A DNA stretch of 37,200 bases from a virus. Position numbers and translations under genes: made by a program. Of the stretch, positions 29,812 to 36,168 are shown one piece after another. Below the pieces are notes generated by a model that saw only the letters and a program-made list of their open reading frames with translations, did no database searches and had not been told where the DNA came from. The stretch spans positions 1-37,200 of IMG/VR virus record IMGVR_UViG_3300042569_001514. One strand, 5' to 3'. Position 1 is the stretch's first letter. The number at the start of each line of letters is the position of its first letter.

Positions 29812-30545
29812 TTGGCGGTGGCCAGGGCTTGGCGCAGTTGGGCGTTGAAGTCGGCCACGAAGCCGCGCAGCTGCTGCTGGGCGATGGCCTCCAGGTTGAT
29901 GTAGCGGCGCCAGGTGCCCATGGGCACAAACACGATCATGGGCTGCAGGCCGCTGGATGCGTTGCCGCCACCCAGCCAGCCGCCGGTGCTGATGCGTTTG
30001 TAGATGCCGGGCAGCAGCTTGCCGTGGCGCTGGGGCAGCACGAAATAGCCCACGGCTTTCTGTTGCTTGCCGCGCCCCGCCCGGCGCACTACTTGCAGGC
30101 CGGTGCGCAGGGCGCCCAGCAGCTCGGCCAGCTGGGCACGGCTCATGTTGCCGCGTGCGTCCAGCCGGATGCCACGGCCAGGCACGGCGATGCTGCCGGC
30201 GGGCATGGCACCGGCGCGGCGAATGAGGCCTTCAAACCGCTTCCACTGGCGCGATCCGCCGGTGAACAGGTGGGCCAGGGTTTGGCTGTGTGGGTTGTTG
30301 CCGTCCGTGCGCAGCATGATGGTAGCTTGCAGGTTTTGCTTGCTGGCCTTTTCCACCTTGAACGCCGCCAGGGTGTATTTGGTCGCGCCACCCCGGAAGG
30401 CACCCTGCATGTCGGCTTTGATTTGCTTGTTGATGGCAAATGCAGCGTTGTTCAGGGCGTTCTTGGCGGCAAAGGCGGCCTGCTTGCCTGCGGTGCCCAG
30501 CTGGGCGCGCACCTGGTCTATGCCGTTGATTTGGATGGTCAGCAT
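29808..30545 (-). CDS. gpZ-like minor tail/virion protein (245 aa)
   Basis: The N-terminal half (DQVRAQLGTAGKQAAFAAKN, ALNNAAFAINKQIKADMQGA, then KYTLAAFKVEKASKQNL) resembles minor tail protein Z, whose members start with a helix of AlkALN type and basic strands. The C-terminal half has a GYFVLPQRHGKLLPGIYKRI phrase and a basic end. The name is tentative. Its location upstream of terminase, away from the other tail genes, is unusual. It overlaps the preceding gene by seven bases and the next by four. Confidence 0.5.
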   Translation of the reverse strand: MLTIQINGIDQVRAQLGTAGKQAAFAAKNALNNAAFAINKQIKADMQGAFRGGATKYTLAAFKVEKASKQNLQATIMLRTDGNNPHSQTLAHLFTGGSRQWKRFEGLIRRAGAMPAGSIAVPGRGIRLDARGNMSRAQLAELLGALRTGLQVVRRAGRGKQQKAVGYFVLPQRHGKLLPGIYKRISTGGWLGGGNASSGLQPMIVFVPMGTWRRYINLEAIAQQQLRGFVADFNAQLRQALATAK

Positions 30546-30817
30546 GTGGGGGCCTCGGTGGTGGTGGCGGCGGGCCAGGCGTCCAGGCCTTGGGCGCAGT
30601 GCTCGGGCGTGCCGGTCAGGTGGAAGGTGACGGCGCGCAGGCCGGGAAACAGGCCTTGCGCCTGCAGGCTTTGCACCAGGGCGTGCAGCTGGGGGTCGGC
30701 TTTGACCAGCTGTTGCACTTGCTTTGCGTTGGATTCAGTGGTGCGGATGGTGCGGCTGGCCAGTTGGGCAGGCTGGCCGGGGTGTTGTGCCGGGTTGGGG
30801 TGGTTTGTGCCGTTCAC
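30539..30817 (-). CDS. Hypothetical protein, GTG start (92 aa)
   Basis: A GTG at 30817 preceded by AAAGG about eight bases away is preferred. The in-frame extension to 31093 runs through the repeat-rich non-coding segment. The product contains SRTIRTTESNAKQVQQLVKA and VTFHLTGTPEHCAQGLDAWP with an Ala/Thr tail. The first part could be a small helix pair and the second a strand-helix unit. I do not recognise it. It is the first gene after the putative origin/cos region and overlaps the gpZ-like gene. Confidence 0.55.
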   Translation of the reverse strand: MNGTNHPNPAQHPGQPAQLASRTIRTTESNAKQVQQLVKADPQLHALVQSLQAQGLFPGLRAVTFHLTGTPEHCAQGLDAWPAATTTEAPTC

Positions 30818-31105
30818 TGTGCCGCCTTTCTTTCCATTTTTTCTTTTAAAAACAAGGATGTGCCGGATGTGCCGGATGTGCCGGGGGTATTTGTTTATGC
30901 GAGGGGCGGTTTTTTGCTGAGTGCTCGCGTGTGCGCACGCACGCGCCCGCATGAGGAAAGTGGGGCTTAAACCCGGCACATCCGGCACATCGTTGATTTC
31001 ATTGGGTTTTTTGGCAAAAAACCCGGCACACAGTCCGGCACTTGTGCCGGCACATGGGGTGGTGGCGTGGCTGAATGCGTGGTTCTGGGCCATCGTTTGC
31101 GGTGC
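30818..31105. repeat. Iteron-rich non-coding segment, candidate origin or cosB
   Basis: No gene is supported in these 288 bp. They contain three perfect tandem copies of GGATGTGCC (30856-30882), two CCGGCACAT copies in the opposite sense (30973-30990), further CCGGCAC words (31023-31031, 31035-31041) and a TGTGCCGGCACA palindrome (31044-31055). A perfect 9-bp-arm palindrome rich in A and T (31004-31024) adds a possible melting element. The position, between the primase-helicase and the terminase genes, fits either a replication origin with iterons or terminase-binding R sites of a cos region. Confidence 0.55.
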
Positions 31106-33478
31106 TCAGGCGGCCTGGGCGTAGCTGCCCAGGTGGTTTTTGAAGTCGCGCAGGGCGGCGGTGAATGCATGGCACCGCATTTCCAGCCAGTCGCCTTCGT
31201 TTTCGCCATCGGGCAGGGTTTTGGCCTTTGGCATGGTCAGCACGCGCACGGGGTTGCCTTTGCCGCCCAGGCGCTTGCGGGCGGTTGTGGCCTTGAATTT
31301 GGTTTCAAGGATGTTCACGAACTTAGGCTGGCTGAGCGCCCGGATGCCCTGGCGGCGGCACCATTCCACGTACAGGTCGAACACATCCTGGCTGCGGGCG
31401 GGCAGCAGCAGGCCGGGGTTGCTGTCTTCGCCCGGGAAACCGTCCACATCACCAGCAGCGAACGCATGCACGAAGCGCTGGGGGCTGTCCATGCTGAGGG
31501 CCACCAGGGTTTGTTTGGCGCGGGTGGCGGGCGGCAGGGTGCCGGCGTCGAAGTCGCCCAGGTCCAGGTGGGCCAGGTAGTGGTGCAGGGCTTCAATGCC
31601 GCCGTTGGCCACTTCGGCGCGCACGCCGGCGTAAAAGTCGGGGCTGAGCTTTTCGGGGGTGTAAATGACGGCGTGGCGGCGGTCGTCTTCTTCCAGCACC
31701 ACGGGCTGGGCTTCGTTGCTGAGGAAAACCATGTTCACATGGTTGCGCTCATCGTAGGCGCTCATGCCCTTGGGGTTGATGCGAATCCAGTCGCCGGTGA
31801 TGAAGGCTTTCAGCTTGTTTTTGATGTGGTACAGGTCAGACCTGGCCACCACTTCGTCGGCAATGAGAAACAGCTTGCGGCTGGCCCAGTCGTTGAATTT
31901 GTCTTCGATGGCTGACTGGTCGATCACGCGGCCGTAGCGGCCAAAAATGGCCATGTAGGCCTCGAAAAACTGGTTTTTTCCTGTGCCCTGGGGGCCGTGC
32001 ACCACGATGGTGGTTTTCATCTTGGCGCCGGGGTGCTGGATGGGATAAGCCAGCCAGCGGATGGCCCACTGGTACAGGCGGTCTGGGTTGTCGTCGTTGC
32101 TGCACATGTAGCGCAGCAGGTCCAGCAGGTGTTCACAGTTGCCAGCCTTCGGGGTGGTTGGCCAGCCTGCCCACAGGTTGCACTGGATTTCGGGGTCGGT
32201 GCAGGCGGGGTCAAAGCCGACGTTTTCCACGGCCACAATGTGGCGGTCTGGGTGTTCCATCCACGCCCGGTGAATTTCGCGGGCCATGCACAGGTCGCGC
32301 ATGTCGCTCAGGGCCACCAGGCGGTGCTGGTAGTGGTCGAACACGGTGCCGCCCTGGCCGTACACCAGCGAAAAGCGCTCCAGCAGTTCGTCCAGGCTGT
32401 CAACCGGGCGCAGCGGCGCGGGCGTGTTGCTGGCTGGGTGGGCGGCGGCACCCTCCCCCCCCGTGGCTGTGGGCACGCGCTTGGCGGCGGCGTGCCAATT
32501 CAGCGCCGTGAGGCGGGCTTGCACCTGGGCGCGCACGGCCTGCAGGCCTTCGGCCATGTGCAGGTCGTTGAAGTCGCTCAGTTTGGTGCCGTTGGCGTCG
32601 AATGCAGCCTGGCGGGCGGCTTCGTCGGCAAACACCGGGGCCACCCATTCGCCGCCCACGGCCAGCGCGGCGGTGCTGGCGGCGGTGATGCCTGGGTTGC
32701 CTGTGCTGAATTTGTCATCATCGGCACACACCAGCACCCGTAGGCCTTTGTAACGCTTGGCCAAGGCCTCGGCCACCGGGGCCAGGTTGTTGGCGCTGAA
32801 GGCAATGGCCACGGGCGTGCCGGTGGCTTCGTACAGGCTGGCACCGGTGGCGTAACCCTCGGTCAGCAGCAGCACGCCGTGGGGATGTGGCATGCCGATC
32901 TGATGAAAATGGCCCTTCACGGCCAGGCCAGCGGGCCAAAATTCTTTGTTGAGCTTGCGGCCTTTGGCGGCCTGGCTGCCACGGATGATTTGCAGCCCGT
33001 GGATTTTGTTGGCCACGTCCAGCATGGGCACCACCATGGCGCCCTGCGGCGAAAAGCGCACGCCGTGTGCACCCACGCCTTTGCGGTCCAGGTAGTCGAT
33101 GTGGCCGGTTTCGGCACAGGCCGCCCAGGCTTTGCGGGCGCGCTCGGCGGCCTTGTCAGCCTCGGCCTGGCGGGCCAGCTCGGCACGCTTGCGGTCTTCG
33201 GCCAGGCGCTTGCGCATCGCGTCGCGCTGCTCGGCGCTCAGTTCGGCTTTGCGCAGCTCCACTTTCGTGGCATTGTTGCTCGTGCCCTGCCACACGCCAT
33301 AGCTGCCGACTATCAGCTCGTCGCCATTGTCCAGGCGCATTTCATGCAGGTGATACCAGCCGCGCTTTTCGCGGTCGCCCTCCACCTTGCAGCGCGTCAG
33401 CCGCCCGATGTTGAGGTAGTCCACCCGCAGGCCGGCGGCAGTCAGCTGCCCCAGCACATCATCGTAATTTGAGGCCAT
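31106..33478 (-). CDS. Primase / SF3 helicase replication protein (790 aa)
   Basis: This is the phage replication initiator or primase-helicase. The N-terminal part has a TOPRIM domain, with its Glu in GVLLLTEGYATGASLYEATG and the acidic VLVCADDDKF strand. The C-terminal half is an SF3/D5-like helicase: Walker A HGPQGTGKNQFFEAY, Walker B KLFLIADEVV and motif C NMVFLSNEAQPVVL, followed by a helical domain. The order of TOPRIM then helicase matches phage DUF5906-type proteins. It would unwind and prime phage DNA. It sits at the start of the leftward operon after a terminator, so it probably has its own promoter. None is clear in 33479-33600. Confidence 0.9.
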   Translation of the reverse strand: MASNYDDVLGQLTAAGLRVDYLNIGRLTRCKVEGDREKRGWYHLHEMRLDNGDELIVGSYGVWQGTSNNATKVELRKAELSAEQRDAMRKRLAEDRKRAELARQAEADKAAERARKAWAACAETGHIDYLDRKGVGAHGVRFSPQGAMVVPMLDVANKIHGLQIIRGSQAAKGRKLNKEFWPAGLAVKGHFHQIGMPHPHGVLLLTEGYATGASLYEATGTPVAIAFSANNLAPVAEALAKRYKGLRVLVCADDDKFSTGNPGITAASTAALAVGGEWVAPVFADEAARQAAFDANGTKLSDFNDLHMAEGLQAVRAQVQARLTALNWHAAAKRVPTATGGEGAAAHPASNTPAPLRPVDSLDELLERFSLVYGQGGTVFDHYQHRLVALSDMRDLCMAREIHRAWMEHPDRHIVAVENVGFDPACTDPEIQCNLWAGWPTTPKAGNCEHLLDLLRYMCSNDDNPDRLYQWAIRWLAYPIQHPGAKMKTTIVVHGPQGTGKNQFFEAYMAIFGRYGRVIDQSAIEDKFNDWASRKLFLIADEVVARSDLYHIKNKLKAFITGDWIRINPKGMSAYDERNHVNMVFLSNEAQPVVLEEDDRRHAVIYTPEKLSPDFYAGVRAEVANGGIEALHHYLAHLDLGDFDAGTLPPATRAKQTLVALSMDSPQRFVHAFAAGDVDGFPGEDSNPGLLLPARSQDVFDLYVEWCRRQGIRALSQPKFVNILETKFKATTARKRLGGKGNPVRVLTMPKAKTLPDGENEGDWLEMRCHAFTAALRDFKNHLGSYAQAA

Positions 33479-33654
33479 GTTGTTTTAGTAACCCCCGCAG
33501 CCACTGACTACCCACCCAGCGGGGCTCGCATTACCCGCGCTTGTATGGGGGTGGAAGTACCTAACCCCGGGGGGTGTGGCCGATGCTTTTTCAGACTGCG
33601 AAAAAAAGGCGCGTGCGCCCGCCTTGCGTGGGGCAAAGGGGCTGCACTGGTGTT
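33479..33654. other. Intergenic region upstream of the primase gene
   Basis: Apart from the terminator at 33601-33625, this 176-bp stretch holds no supported gene. It is GC-rich, with a CCCCGGGGGG run near 33566 and a weak GGGGGTTAC segment upstream of the primase ATG. I see no good -35/-10 pair on the minus strand. Confidence 0.5.
33601..33625 (-). terminator. Rho-independent terminator after the RHH gene
   Basis: On the minus strand a stem of six base pairs (AAGGCG/CGCCTT) with an inner GGGCGC region is followed by a run of T. It lies 30 bp after the stop of the ribbon-helix-helix gene and would end the short leftward control operon before the primase gene. Confidence 0.7.
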
Positions 33655-33873
33655 TCATGCGTGGAACTTGCTGCGAACCTGTGCAGGTTCTGTGGTTTCG
33701 CCGGGGCGCTGCTGAGCACAGAATCGCTCCATGGCCCGCTTCTGGGCCTCCAGCTTCAGGAGCCGCCGAATGAATGCCGAATCGCTCATACCTTCGCTGT
33801 CAGCCATGGATTGCATGGCCAGGTATTCGTCACCAGTCAGCAGCGTGACCACGCGGATGTTGTGTTCAGCCAT
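33655..33873 (-). CDS. Ribbon-helix-helix protein (72 aa)
   Basis: The start at 33873 (MAEHNIRVV) is chosen. An extension to 34137 would run through the structured RNA and the Cro-like gene. The first 50 residues fit an Arc/MetJ-type RHH domain: a short strand (NIRVVTLLT), helix DEYLAMQSMADSEG and the MSDSAFIRRLLKLEAQKR helix. These proteins bind operators as dimers. It lies in the leftward control operon behind the Cro-like gene, separated by a strongly folded 150-bp segment. It is a likely accessory regulator of the lysis-lysogeny choice or of replication. Confidence 0.7.
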   Translation of the reverse strand: MAEHNIRVVTLLTGDEYLAMQSMADSEGMSDSAFIRRLLKLEAQKRAMERFCAQQRPGETTEPAQVRSKFHA

Positions 33874-33894
33874 GTGCTTGCCCGTTGTTGGAAG

Positions 33895-34044
33895 AAAAAA
33901 CCCGCAGGCCGCGCCTTCCGTCCTGGCTGTGTGCTCGGCCCGCGTGCGGGTCTGCCAGGATGCGCAGGTGACGAGAGGATGTGAACTCGCCTGCGGTCGG
34001 GAGGGAAAGCGCTCTGCTCGGGCAGGCGCGGCCTTTGGTGCGGG
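33895..34044 (-). ncRNA. Candidate structured RNA with terminal U run
   Basis: The minus-strand sequence folds into a closed, branched shape. The ends pair as CCCGC...AGGCCGCGCCT with AGGCGCGGCCT-GCGGG (34044-34024 with 33916-33901, an 11-bp perfect helix plus 5 bp across a bulge), and six T follow at once (33900-33895). Inside are an arm TCCTGGC/GCCAGGA (33921-33960) holding a second helix, an arm CGCAGG/CCTGCG (33963-33995) with CGAG/CTCG inside, and a CTGC-TCGG-GCAG hairpin. It lies between the Cro-like and RHH genes. It may be a stable small RNA, an attenuator, or an antitermination (put-like) element. Confidence 0.5.
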
Positions 34045-34063
34045 AAACCGGATGCGCCATGGT

Positions 34064-34309
34064 TCAGGCGGCTTGTTCGTTCTTGCAGTTGGTGCCGCGT
34101 ATGTAGGCCCAATCAACATCCGGCCGCAACTGCTCAACAGTCACGGCGCGGTTGCTTTCGCGCTCAATGCGGATGGCAATGTCTTCGCCAATGCGCTGGC
34201 CAGCAGATGCAGCTTTGCGCAGGTATCCGACTGTGGTGCCGCACCGGGCCGCGAAGGCATCACGCTCGGTGGGCGGCAATGTGGCGAGGTATGCAAGCAC
34301 TTCTTTCAT
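34064..34309 (-). CDS. Cro-like / YdaS-type regulator (81 aa)
   Basis: A small DNA-binding protein divergent from the CI-like repressor. Residues 1-45 form a helix-turn-helix (VLAYLATLPPTERDAFAARC, then GTTVGYLRKAASAGQRIGED). The following AIRIERESNRAVTVEQLRPD and VDWAYIRG are signature phrases of phage Cro/YdaS-family proteins. The start at 34309 is chosen because a well-placed -10 (34322-34317) ends seven bases before it, so the longer frame would begin upstream of transcription. The mRNA would then start at or next to the AUG, with no leader. It probably competes with the CI-like repressor for the shared operators. Confidence 0.8.
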   Translation of the reverse strand: MKEVLAYLATLPPTERDAFAARCGTTVGYLRKAASAGQRIGEDIAIRIERESNRAVTVEQLRPDVDWAYIRGTNCKNEQAA

Positions 34310-34316
34310 GCCGCAT

Positions 34317-34345
34317 ATCTTACCTACGGGTAAGGTATTTTTCAA
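34317..34345 (-). promoter_or_regulatory. Leftward early promoter for the Cro-like gene
   Basis: On the minus strand TTGAAA (34345-34340) and TAAGAT (34322-34317) are separated by 17 bp, a good sigma70 promoter. Operator 1 covers the spacer and the first three bases of the -10. Operator 2 touches the -35. This is the same geometry as the rightward promoter at 35618-35646. The predicted start of transcription falls at or just before the Cro-like AUG. Confidence 0.8.
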
Positions 34346-34373
34346 TACCTGCGGGAAATTTACTTTTGGGTAT
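34320..34373. promoter_or_regulatory. Operators 1-3 between the Cro-like and repressor genes
   Basis: Three copies of a TTACCnnnnGGTAA-like palindrome are present. O1 at 34320-34333 is a perfect match. O2 at 34345-34358 reads ATACC...GGAAA. O3 at 34360-34373 reads TTACT...GGTAT and overlaps the repressor start codon at 34372. O1 and O2 centres are 25 bp apart. They probably bind the CI-like and Cro-like proteins, and O3 would allow repressor autoregulation. Confidence 0.75.
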
Positions 34374-35094
34374 GCAAACGATGCAATACGCCATGGACAA
34401 ATACGAACAACGTCGCACAGCGCTCCAAGTGCTGGCGCAAGGACTTGGCAAAGGTGGCATCACCCGAATAGCGGAGCGCATCGGGAAAGACGCCAGCTAT
34501 GTGTCGCGCATGCTCTACCCGGAAAGCAAACCGGGGTTCAAACGCATGGGAGAGGACACAGCAGAAAAGCTGACGGCGGCTTTTCCTGGCTGGCTGTCGA
34601 CCTCAATTGCCCACACAAACGATCATGCAGGCGCGTACATCGTGAACCACGTATCAAAAAATGATGCGGATGTGGCCCACATTCCTCACTACGACACGGG
34701 CGGCGCGATGGGTCATGGGGTGACACTGCGCGACCAGCCCGGCGTAATCAGGGAATGGATAGTGTCAAACGAATGGATTGCAAAAAACATCCGTGTCATC
34801 ACGTCGACAAACAATTTGATTGTGGTCACGGGCTTTGGTGACAGCATGCGCCCGGTGTTTCAGCCTGGCGACCCGATCATGGTGGACACCGGCGTGCGAG
34901 GCGTCGACCATGACGGGATTTATTTTTTTAGGGTAGGCGATGAGGGATTCGTAAAGCGGCTGCAGCGCATACCAGGCGAAGGCATCGTAGCCATCAGCGA
35001 AAATAAAGCCTACCGCGAATGGACAATCAAGCCAGGAATGGATTTTGAAGTGATCGGCCGGGTGGTAAAAGCCTGGGTCGGACACGACTACTGA
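34372..35094 (+). CDS. CI-like prophage repressor, HTH + S24 domain (240 aa)
   Basis: This is the lysogeny repressor. An HTH lies at about residues 25-50 (GGITRIAERIGKDASYVSRM). The S24/LexA-type domain lies at 145-240, with the Ser of GFGDSMRPVFQPGDP (Ser158) and Lys195 in GFVKRLQRIP. The length is typical of phage CI proteins. I do not see an Ala-Gly pair 35-40 residues before Ser158, the usual RecA-stimulated cleavage spot, so inducibility by self-cleavage is uncertain. The start is one of three close ATGs (34372, 34381, 34393), and no clear ribosome site is present. A leaderless mRNA, as for lambda cI, is plausible. Confidence 0.88.
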   Translation: MQTMQYAMDKYEQRRTALQVLAQGLGKGGITRIAERIGKDASYVSRMLYPESKPGFKRMGEDTAEKLTAAFPGWLSTSIAHTNDHAGAYIVNHVSKNDADVAHIPHYDTGGAMGHGVTLRDQPGVIREWIVSNEWIAKNIRVITSTNNLIVVTGFGDSMRPVFQPGDPIMVDTGVRGVDHDGIYFFRVGDEGFVKRLQRIPGEGIVAISENKAYREWTIKPGMDFEVIGRVVKAWVGHDY

Positions 35095-35111
35095 AGGGAC
35101 GGGAACAGCAC

Positions 35112-35543
35112 ATGAAACACGGGATTGCCTACACACTCGGCAAACATTGGAAACTGACAGCCACAGCAGCAGCGCTAGGCCTTGGCACACTGGTTTTGTT
35201 TGCGACATCGCCAAGCAAAGCCCCACCCGTCACAAGCCAGACAAGCACACACACGCCATCACGTGTGCCAACGCTTGTCGGCCTGGCAGAACATGATGCA
35301 ATGACGCTGTGCGAACTGGCTATCAAAAAAGCATCGAAAGACCCAGACAGCGCGAAAGTCCCCAGCGTTGCCCCGATCAGTTCAGATAAAGGGGAATACT
35401 TTTTCTCATGGGGGCCATCCACAAAAATGATGAAACTTCGTAACGGGCTGGGCAATGACGTTGCCGCGACAGGCTCGTGCGTTGTCAGCCAAAGCCTGAA
35501 AAAAGTCACACAGCTAACGATAAACGGCCAATCGGTCATGTGA
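35112..35543 (+). CDS. Secreted or membrane-anchored protein co-transcribed with the repressor (143 aa)
   Basis: The gene starts 17 bp after the repressor stop, and a terminator follows at 35565, so it is probably expressed from the same lysogenic transcript. Residues 1-35 carry a basic N-terminus and a hydrophobic stretch (LTATAAALGLGTLVLFATSP), giving a signal anchor or signal peptide without a lipobox. The exported part holds one pair of cysteines (Cys in TLCELAIKKA and Cys in GSCVVSQ), a KDPDSAKVPS phrase and a NGLGNDVAATGSC segment. Such cysteine-bonded short periplasmic proteins could act in superinfection exclusion or lysogenic conversion. Both are inference. Confidence 0.75.
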   Translation: MKHGIAYTLGKHWKLTATAAALGLGTLVLFATSPSKAPPVTSQTSTHTPSRVPTLVGLAEHDAMTLCELAIKKASKDPDSAKVPSVAPISSDKGEYFFSWGPSTKMMKLRNGLGNDVAATGSCVVSQSLKKVTQLTINGQSVM

Positions 35544-35564
35544 CGGCACCCCGAACACAAACAA

Positions 35565-35586
35565 ACCCGCCTGCGCGGGTTTTTTT
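35565..35586 (+). terminator. Rho-independent terminator of the repressor operon
   Basis: A 6-bp stem (ACCCGC/GCGGGT) with loop CTGC is followed by seven T. It lies 22 bp after the stop of the exported-protein gene and just upstream of the rightward promoter. It isolates the lysogenic transcript from the early operon. Confidence 0.9.
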
Positions 35587-35604
35587 ACGTCTGCTGCTTT
35601 ATTT

Positions 35605-35646
35605 TTACCTATGGGTATTGTCATAAGACTTACCCCAAGGTATAGT
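35605..35646 (+). promoter_or_regulatory. Rightward early promoter with operators 4 and 5
   Basis: TTGTCA (35618-35623) and TATAGT (35641-35646) are separated by 17 bp, a near-consensus sigma70 promoter. O4 (TTACC-TATG-GGTAT, 35605-35618) touches the -35. O5 (TTACC-CCAA-GGTAT, 35630-35643) covers the spacer and the first bases of the -10. The operator centres are 25 bp apart, exactly as at the leftward promoter. This is the main switch for the early operon that runs into position 1. Confidence 0.88.
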
Positions 35647-35653
35647 TACTCAT

Positions 35654-35670
35654 CGCCACACGGTGTGGCG
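35654..35670 (+). promoter_or_regulatory. Hairpin at the 5' end of the early transcript
   Basis: CGCCACA-CGG-TGTGGCG forms a perfect 7-bp hairpin starting about where transcription should begin. The ribosome site GGGGAG (35670-35675) follows directly. It may shield the mRNA 5' end or take part in antitermination (boxB-like in place but longer). Confidence 0.6.
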
Positions 35671-35683
35671 GGGAGTACGCAGC

Positions 35684-35896
35684 ATGGGACGAAAGACACA
35701 GGCGCCGCAGCACGCTGATGCGGCCATCATCGAAAGGCTGGGCGGCAGCACGTTGGCCGCGCAGTTGCTGGGCATCAAGGGGTCTCACGCTGCACAGCGT
35801 GTTTCAAACTGGCGCACACGCGGCATTCCGGCCGCCGTGAAGCTGGCCAATTACAAGCTGCTGGTAAAGCACGCCAGCAAAGGCGGTGCAGCATGA
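35684..35896 (+). CDS. Cro-like HTH regulator, first gene of the early operon (70 aa)
   Basis: The start at 35684 follows GGGGAG with suitable spacing. The in-frame start at 35663 lies in the hairpin. The core (AAIIERLGGSTLAAQLLGIK, AAQRVSNWRTRGIPAAVKLA) is a Cro/CI-type helix-turn-helix found in phage Cro and YdaS proteins. Being the first product from the CI-controlled rightward promoter, it is the best candidate for the functional Cro that shuts down repressor synthesis. The genome thus has two Cro-like genes, one on each early transcript. Its end (SKGGAA) is coupled to the next gene by ATGA. Confidence 0.78.
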   Translation: MGRKTQAPQHADAAIIERLGGSTLAAQLLGIKGSHAAQRVSNWRTRGIPAAVKLANYKLLVKHASKGGAA

Positions 35897-36168
35897 CCCG
35901 CCACCGCTTGGCCAATGTGGCCCTGTTTGTGTTGATCTTTGCCGCCTGGGCGGTGGCAATGGATACCGACTATCACGCCGACCAGGTGGCGATGGATGCC
36001 GAGCGCCGCGAATGGGCGCAGGCGGTGGCGCATTGCCATCGGGCGTTTGGGCCACAAACCGCGCCGGAATATGACCACGCCGACCGGCTGGTGTGCGTGG
36101 GCCGCAAGGGGCAGCGGCACATCGAAGTGCCCATTGCTGCGGATGACCTGAAGGTGGCCGGCAAATGA
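35893..36168 (+). CDS. Small membrane-anchored protein (91 aa)
   Basis: An N-terminal membrane helix (RLANVALFVLIFAAWAVAMD, residues of about 5-23) is followed by a charged soluble part with two cysteines (AVAHCHRAFGP and RLVCVGRKGQRHIEVP). The topology is probably a signal anchor with a periplasmic tail. It is coupled to neighbours by ATGA on both sides. As an early inner-membrane protein it could alter host uptake of DNA or protect against superinfection. No family recognised. Confidence 0.65.
   Translation: MTRHRLANVALFVLIFAAWAVAMDTDYHADQVAMDAERREWAQAVAHCHRAFGPQTAPEYDHADRLVCVGRKGQRHIEVPIAADDLKVAGK

Noticed and set aside
30856-31055. The repeats as a CRISPR array
   Set aside because: The units are 9 bp, directly adjacent or in opposite orientation, without unique spacers of regular length.
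30818-31093. An N-terminal extension of the 92-aa protein with DVPDVPG and RHIRHIRHI repeats
   Set aside because: The repeated residues are only the translation of the DNA repeats. A GTG with a ribosome site at 30817 is a better start.
33866-34060. A 64-codon frame between the Cro-like and RHH genes
   Set aside because: It coincides with the structured segment, its product is basic and featureless, and inverted repeats explain the sequence better. It cannot be fully excluded.
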